A stretch of 64,000 bases of DNA from Butyrivibrio sp. AE2015 (GTDB lineage: Bacteria; Bacillota; Clostridia; Lachnospirales; Lachnospiraceae): NCBI RefSeq assembly GCF_000420825.1, contig NZ_ATVR01000009.1:45436-109435 (forward strand). The letters run 5' to 3'. Below, piece by piece: positions 61,598 to 64,000 of the stretch. Both the position numbers and the translations under genes were made by a program. Position 1 is the stretch's first letter; each line of letters begins with the position of its first letter. The notes beneath the pieces were generated by a model that was given only the letters and a program-made list of their open reading frames with translations, did no database searches and was not told the origin of the DNA.

Positions 61598-63088
61598 ATG
61601 AGCGTAACAGTAGAGAAGCTTGAGAAGAGCATGGCTAAGCTTAAGATCGAAGTATCTGCAGAGCAGCTTGAAAAGGCTATCCAGAAGGCCTATGACAAGA
61701 ACAAAAACAAGATTCAGATCCCAGGATTCCGTAAGGGCAAGGCTCCTCGTAAGATGATCGAGCAGATGTATGGCAAGGGAGTATTCTATGAGGATGCTGC
61801 TAACGAGCTTATCGAGGAAGAGTATCCTAAGGCTGTAGAGGAGTGTGGAGAAGAAGTTGTTTCTTCACCTAAGATTGATGTTGAGCAGCTTGAGGCTGGT
61901 AAGGATTTCATCTTTACAGCAGAAGTAGCTCTTAAGCCTCCAGTTAAGCTTGGTAAATATAAGGGCGTAGAGGCTGAGAAGATGGATCTCGAAGTATCTG
62001 ACAGCGATGTTGATGCTGAGATCGACAAGCAGAGAAATACAAACGCAAGAACAGTAGAAGTAACAGACAGAGCTGTTAAAGATGGCGATATCGTTACTCT
62101 TGATTTTGAAGGATTTGTTGATGGAGTTGCATTCGAAGGTGGTAAGGGAACAGATTATCCTCTTACAATCGGTTCAGGTGCTTTCATTCCTGGATTTGAA
62201 GAGCAGCTTGTTGGATTTGAAATTGGTAAGGAAGGCGATGTTAACGTAACATTCCCTGAGGATTACCAGGCTGACAACCTTGCTGGTAAGGCTGCAACAT
62301 TCAAGTGCACAGTTAAGGCTATCAAGGCTAAAGAGCTTCCTGAGCTCAATGATGAGTTCGCTAGCGATGTATCTGATTTCGATACACTTGCTGAGTACAA
62401 GGAAGATGTTAAGAAGAAACTCGTAGAGAGAAAGACAAACGAAGAGAAGGCTAAGAGAGAGGACGCTGTAGTTAAGGCTGTTATCGAAGATTCTGAGATG
62501 GAACTTCCAGAAGCTATGGTTGAGACTCAGGCTAGACAGATCGTTAATGATTTTGCTCAGAGACTTCAGATGCAGGGCATGAGCATGGATCAGTACCTTC
62601 AGTATACAGGCAACACTGTAGACAAGATGATCGAGCAGGTTAAGCCACAGGCTATCGAAAGAATCCAGGCTAGACTTGTTCTTGAGGAAGTTGCTAAGGC
62701 TGAGAACATCACAGTTAGCGATGAGGACTTCGAGGAAGAACTCAAGAAGATGGCTGAGCAGTATAAGATGGAACTCGATAAGCTCAAAGAGCTTATGTCA
62801 GAGTCTGAGCAGAAGACAATGAGAAGTGACCTTGCTGTTCAGAAAGCTGCTGATTTCCTTGTAGAGAACGTTAAAGAAGTAGCTAAGAAGAAAGCTACAA
62901 AGAAGGCTGACGATGCTGAAGAAAAGCCAGCAAAGAAGACAGCTGCAAAGAAGACAACAAAGAAAGCAGACGATGCTGAGGAAAAGCCTAAGAAGACAGC
63001 TACAAAGAAAGCTGCTAAGAAGGATGACGACGCAGAAGAGAAGCCTAAGAAGACAACAAGAAAGAAAAAGACAGAAGAAGAGGCTTAA
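61598..63088 (+). CDS. tig: Trigger factor with histone-like C-terminal tail
   Basis: A 496-residue ribosome-associated chaperone and peptidyl-prolyl isomerase, longer than the usual 425-435. The N-terminal ribosome-binding domain has IPGFRKGKAPRKMIEQMYGK (signature GFRxGxxP). The FKBP-like domain has GDIVTLDFEGFVDGVAFEGG and GSGAFIPGFEEQLVG, followed by the helical chaperone domain (to about 430). The last 65 residues are a Lys/Ala/Glu/Asp repeat with three copies of DDAEEKPxKKT-type units (KKADDAEEKPAKKTAAKKTT), like a histone H1 tail, and could bind nucleic acid. AAGGAG precedes the ATG. A strong terminator follows. Confidence 0.96.
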   Translation: MSVTVEKLEKSMAKLKIEVSAEQLEKAIQKAYDKNKNKIQIPGFRKGKAPRKMIEQMYGKGVFYEDAANELIEEEYPKAVEECGEEVVSSPKIDVEQLEAGKDFIFTAEVALKPPVKLGKYKGVEAEKMDLEVSDSDVDAEIDKQRNTNARTVEVTDRAVKDGDIVTLDFEGFVDGVAFEGGKGTDYPLTIGSGAFIPGFEEQLVGFEIGKEGDVNVTFPEDYQADNLAGKAATFKCTVKAIKAKELPELNDEFASDVSDFDTLAEYKEDVKKKLVERKTNEEKAKREDAVVKAVIEDSEMELPEAMVETQARQIVNDFAQRLQMQGMSMDQYLQYTGNTVDKMIEQVKPQAIERIQARLVLEEVAKAENITVSDEDFEEELKKMAEQYKMELDKLKELMSESEQKTMRSDLAVQKAADFLVENVKEVAKKKATKKADDAEEKPAKKTAAKKTTKKADDAEEKPKKTATKKAAKKDDDAEEKPKKTTRKKKTEEEA

Positions 63089-63141
63089 TTAACTCTGTAT
63101 ATTTAAGCACAACAATTTATAGAGATATAGATTATAAAGAG

Positions 63142-63182
63142 GATTCTTGCGCAAGCTAAATGCTTGCGCGAGAATCTTTTTC
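63142..63182 (+). terminator. Terminator of tig
   Basis: GATTCTTGCGCAAGC-TAAAT-GCTTGCGCGAGAATC is a 15-bp stem with one G-T pair, followed by TTTTTCTTT. Confidence 0.97.
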
Positions 63183-63189
63183 TTTGTAT

Positions 63190-63600
63190 ATGCGTAAGTA
63201 AGTTGGGATACATAGTGACGGTTCAAATAAATTGATCTATGTCACGAATGCTTTCTCCAATGGAGCAAGCATTCTTCAGTTATCAGATCATCCTTTATAG
63301 ACCAGATCACATGATGATAAACATATGTATTGGAAACAATACTTTCATCATGAGAAAAGTTTTAGATTGCGGCTGAGTACGCCACCATTGACTGAGTCTG
63401 AGAAAAACGTCGTCTATACCTCGCCGACGGTGAGGATGATGGGAACAGTAAGTTTTATCTCACCGTCGGATTCAGCATTGTAGCGTTTTCCTCAGAACCC
63501 GTCAATGGCAGGCACCTTCGGTGTGGCTGGGTTTTAATGCCTCGGGTTCTGACTCCGAGAACAGTAGGGGTGGCTGAAATTGAATCAGCTGGAGACTTGG
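63190..63600 (+). ncRNA. Candidate large structured non-coding RNA
   Basis: About 400 nt without a credible gene contain closely packed hairpins. GAATGCTT...AAGCATTC has an inner CTCC-AAT-GGAG (63246-63274). CATGATGA...TCATCATG encloses GTATTG-GAAA-CAATAC with a GNRA loop (63310-63352). A two-part stem CTGAG/AAAACG with CGTTTT/CTCAG (63398-63409 with 63484-63495) encloses an 11-bp perfect stem, CCGACGGTGAG...CTCACCGTCGG (63424-63469). CTCGG...CCGAG (63541-63559) and GGCTGA...TCAGCT (63572-63590) follow. The GNRA loop points to the + strand as transcribed. No known family was recognised. Confidence 0.5.
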
Positions 63601-63611
63601 GATAATGAAAG

Positions 63612-63950
63612 CATAAAGATTTACCTGGCTATAGCATGATGCGAGAGATTTTTCTCGATTTTCATGCCTTGTGCAAAGGCTTCTGACATGAGTTGGAGAT
63701 TTTTTGCAAGTATCACATGCTTTGTATAGTGGTTCAGACATGTTGTTAGTGATTTTGACTCAGATACCATGTCTTTGCTTAGTAATTCGACATGCTGTGT
63801 CAGATTTTCCTCATAATTTCATGCCTTGAATAGAATCGTTTGGCATGAAATCTAGAATTTATTCTATTATTCATGTCTTGTACATCTTTTTCGACATGAC
63901 GCGAGCATCTTTTTTCTGTACACATGCTTTCTTTTTATAAAACAATCATT
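63612..63950. repeat. 52-nt-period array of CATG hairpins
   Basis: CATG occurs at 63635, 63663, 63687, 63716, 63739, 63768, 63791, 63820, 63844, 63872, 63895 and 63923, with steps of 28, 24, 29, 23, 29, 23, 29, 24, 28, 23 and 28. Degenerate partners CATA (63612) and CATT (63947) keep the rhythm. Each unit reads CATGYYTTG, about 14 variable bases, TTCGACATG, then about 24 bases with a GATTTT core. Within units the arms pair beyond CATG, for example TTTCATGCC/GGCATGAAA (63818-63850) and CATGTC/GACATG (63768-63794 and 63872-63898). Bases between arms vary freely. It does not keep a reading frame. Confidence 0.85.
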
Positions 63951-64000
63951 GATGTTTAGATGAAAAGGATGATTTGGGCATATAGCGCTAAAAAACTTCC
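63951..64000. other. Window end, nothing assigned
   Basis: The last 50 nt are AT-rich with no gene start. One CATA at 63979 is 32 nt after the last rhythmic position, so it is unclear whether the hairpin array continues. Confidence 0.4.

Noticed and set aside
63502..63741. 79-residue minus-strand frame across the hairpin array
   Set aside because: It has no ribosome binding site, its codons fall across the 52-nt repeat which breaks frame each unit, and the composition is Cys/Ser/His-rich without any family pattern.
63612..63950. CRISPR array
   Set aside because: Period and palindromic arms look superficially similar, but conserved blocks are only about 4-9 nt, spacers between hairpin arms are not of CRISPR form, and no cas gene is visible.

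Overview
The window looks like a chromosomal segment of a Lachnospiraceae bacterium, most likely Butyrivibrio or Pseudobutyrivibrio. The evidence is the low-to-mid GC, strong GGAGG ribosome binding sites, a GH94 cellobiose phosphorylase beside a LacI regulator and sugar ABC transporter, a eukaryotic-type HisA, a full-length GlnRS, large HisKA-HATPase-REC-HPt hybrid kinases, and DUF6106 and DUF2225 genes. Family-level placement is an inference from gene content; no 16S gene is present.

Layout. 1-4630 is the right part of a small, AT-rich integrated element: excisionase-like protein, small proteins, two helix-turn-helix proteins resembling phage small terminase (gp3-type), a ribbon-helix-helix repressor beside three operator-like repeats, and a tyrosine integrase next to a tRNA-like attachment site. 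It resembles a phage satellite, but its left end is outside the window. 4738-12674 holds membrane proteins, a MATE exporter, a class A penicillin-binding protein, YigZ, a MITE-like foldback repeat and TypA. 12835-15814 is a lysine-riboswitch-controlled dapA-dapB unit followed by the eukaryotic-type hisA. 15903-22356 carries a cold shock protein, a TrpR-like regulator, a bactofilin paired with a degenerate M23 protein, a beta-helix lipoprotein and a repeat-rich FapA (DUF342) protein. 22441-29840 is a cellobiose locus: phosphorylase, LacI regulator, binding protein and two permeases with LacI-type operators. 29962-33686 holds an XRE regulator and pheB-hom-aspartokinase. 33723-34240 encodes two paralogous double-glycine-leader peptides. 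34269-44912 contains a SpoIIE-type phosphatase, guaB followed by a GGDEF-EAL protein, glnS and DUF2225.

45119-55801 is a signalling cluster: three hybrid histidine kinases with different sensor parts but the same signalling core and a shared C-terminal module, plus a double-receiver protein. 55963-61450 has TetR, an unusual PfkB-like protein, MalQ, LacI, DJ-1 and CYTH genes. 61598-63088 is trigger factor with a histone-like tail.

The least explained part is 63190-64000, downstream of trigger factor. It holds several long hairpins (one with a GNRA loop, one 11 bp stem inside a second stem). These are followed by a strikingly regular array in which CATG recurs at alternating 23-24 and 28-29 nt steps, giving a 52-nt unit that folds as a hairpin. 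No credible protein is encoded there. The array runs to or past the window end and is the best candidate for an undescribed element.

How the genes work together: lysine/threonine-pathway genes (dapA, dapB, hom, aspartokinase) occur in two separate clusters, only one under an L-box. Cellodextrin import and phosphorolysis sit in one regulated locus, with glucan processing (MalQ) under a second LacI regulator. GTP synthesis (guaB) lies directly upstream of c-di-GMP turnover, and the kinase cluster suggests extensive environmental sensing.
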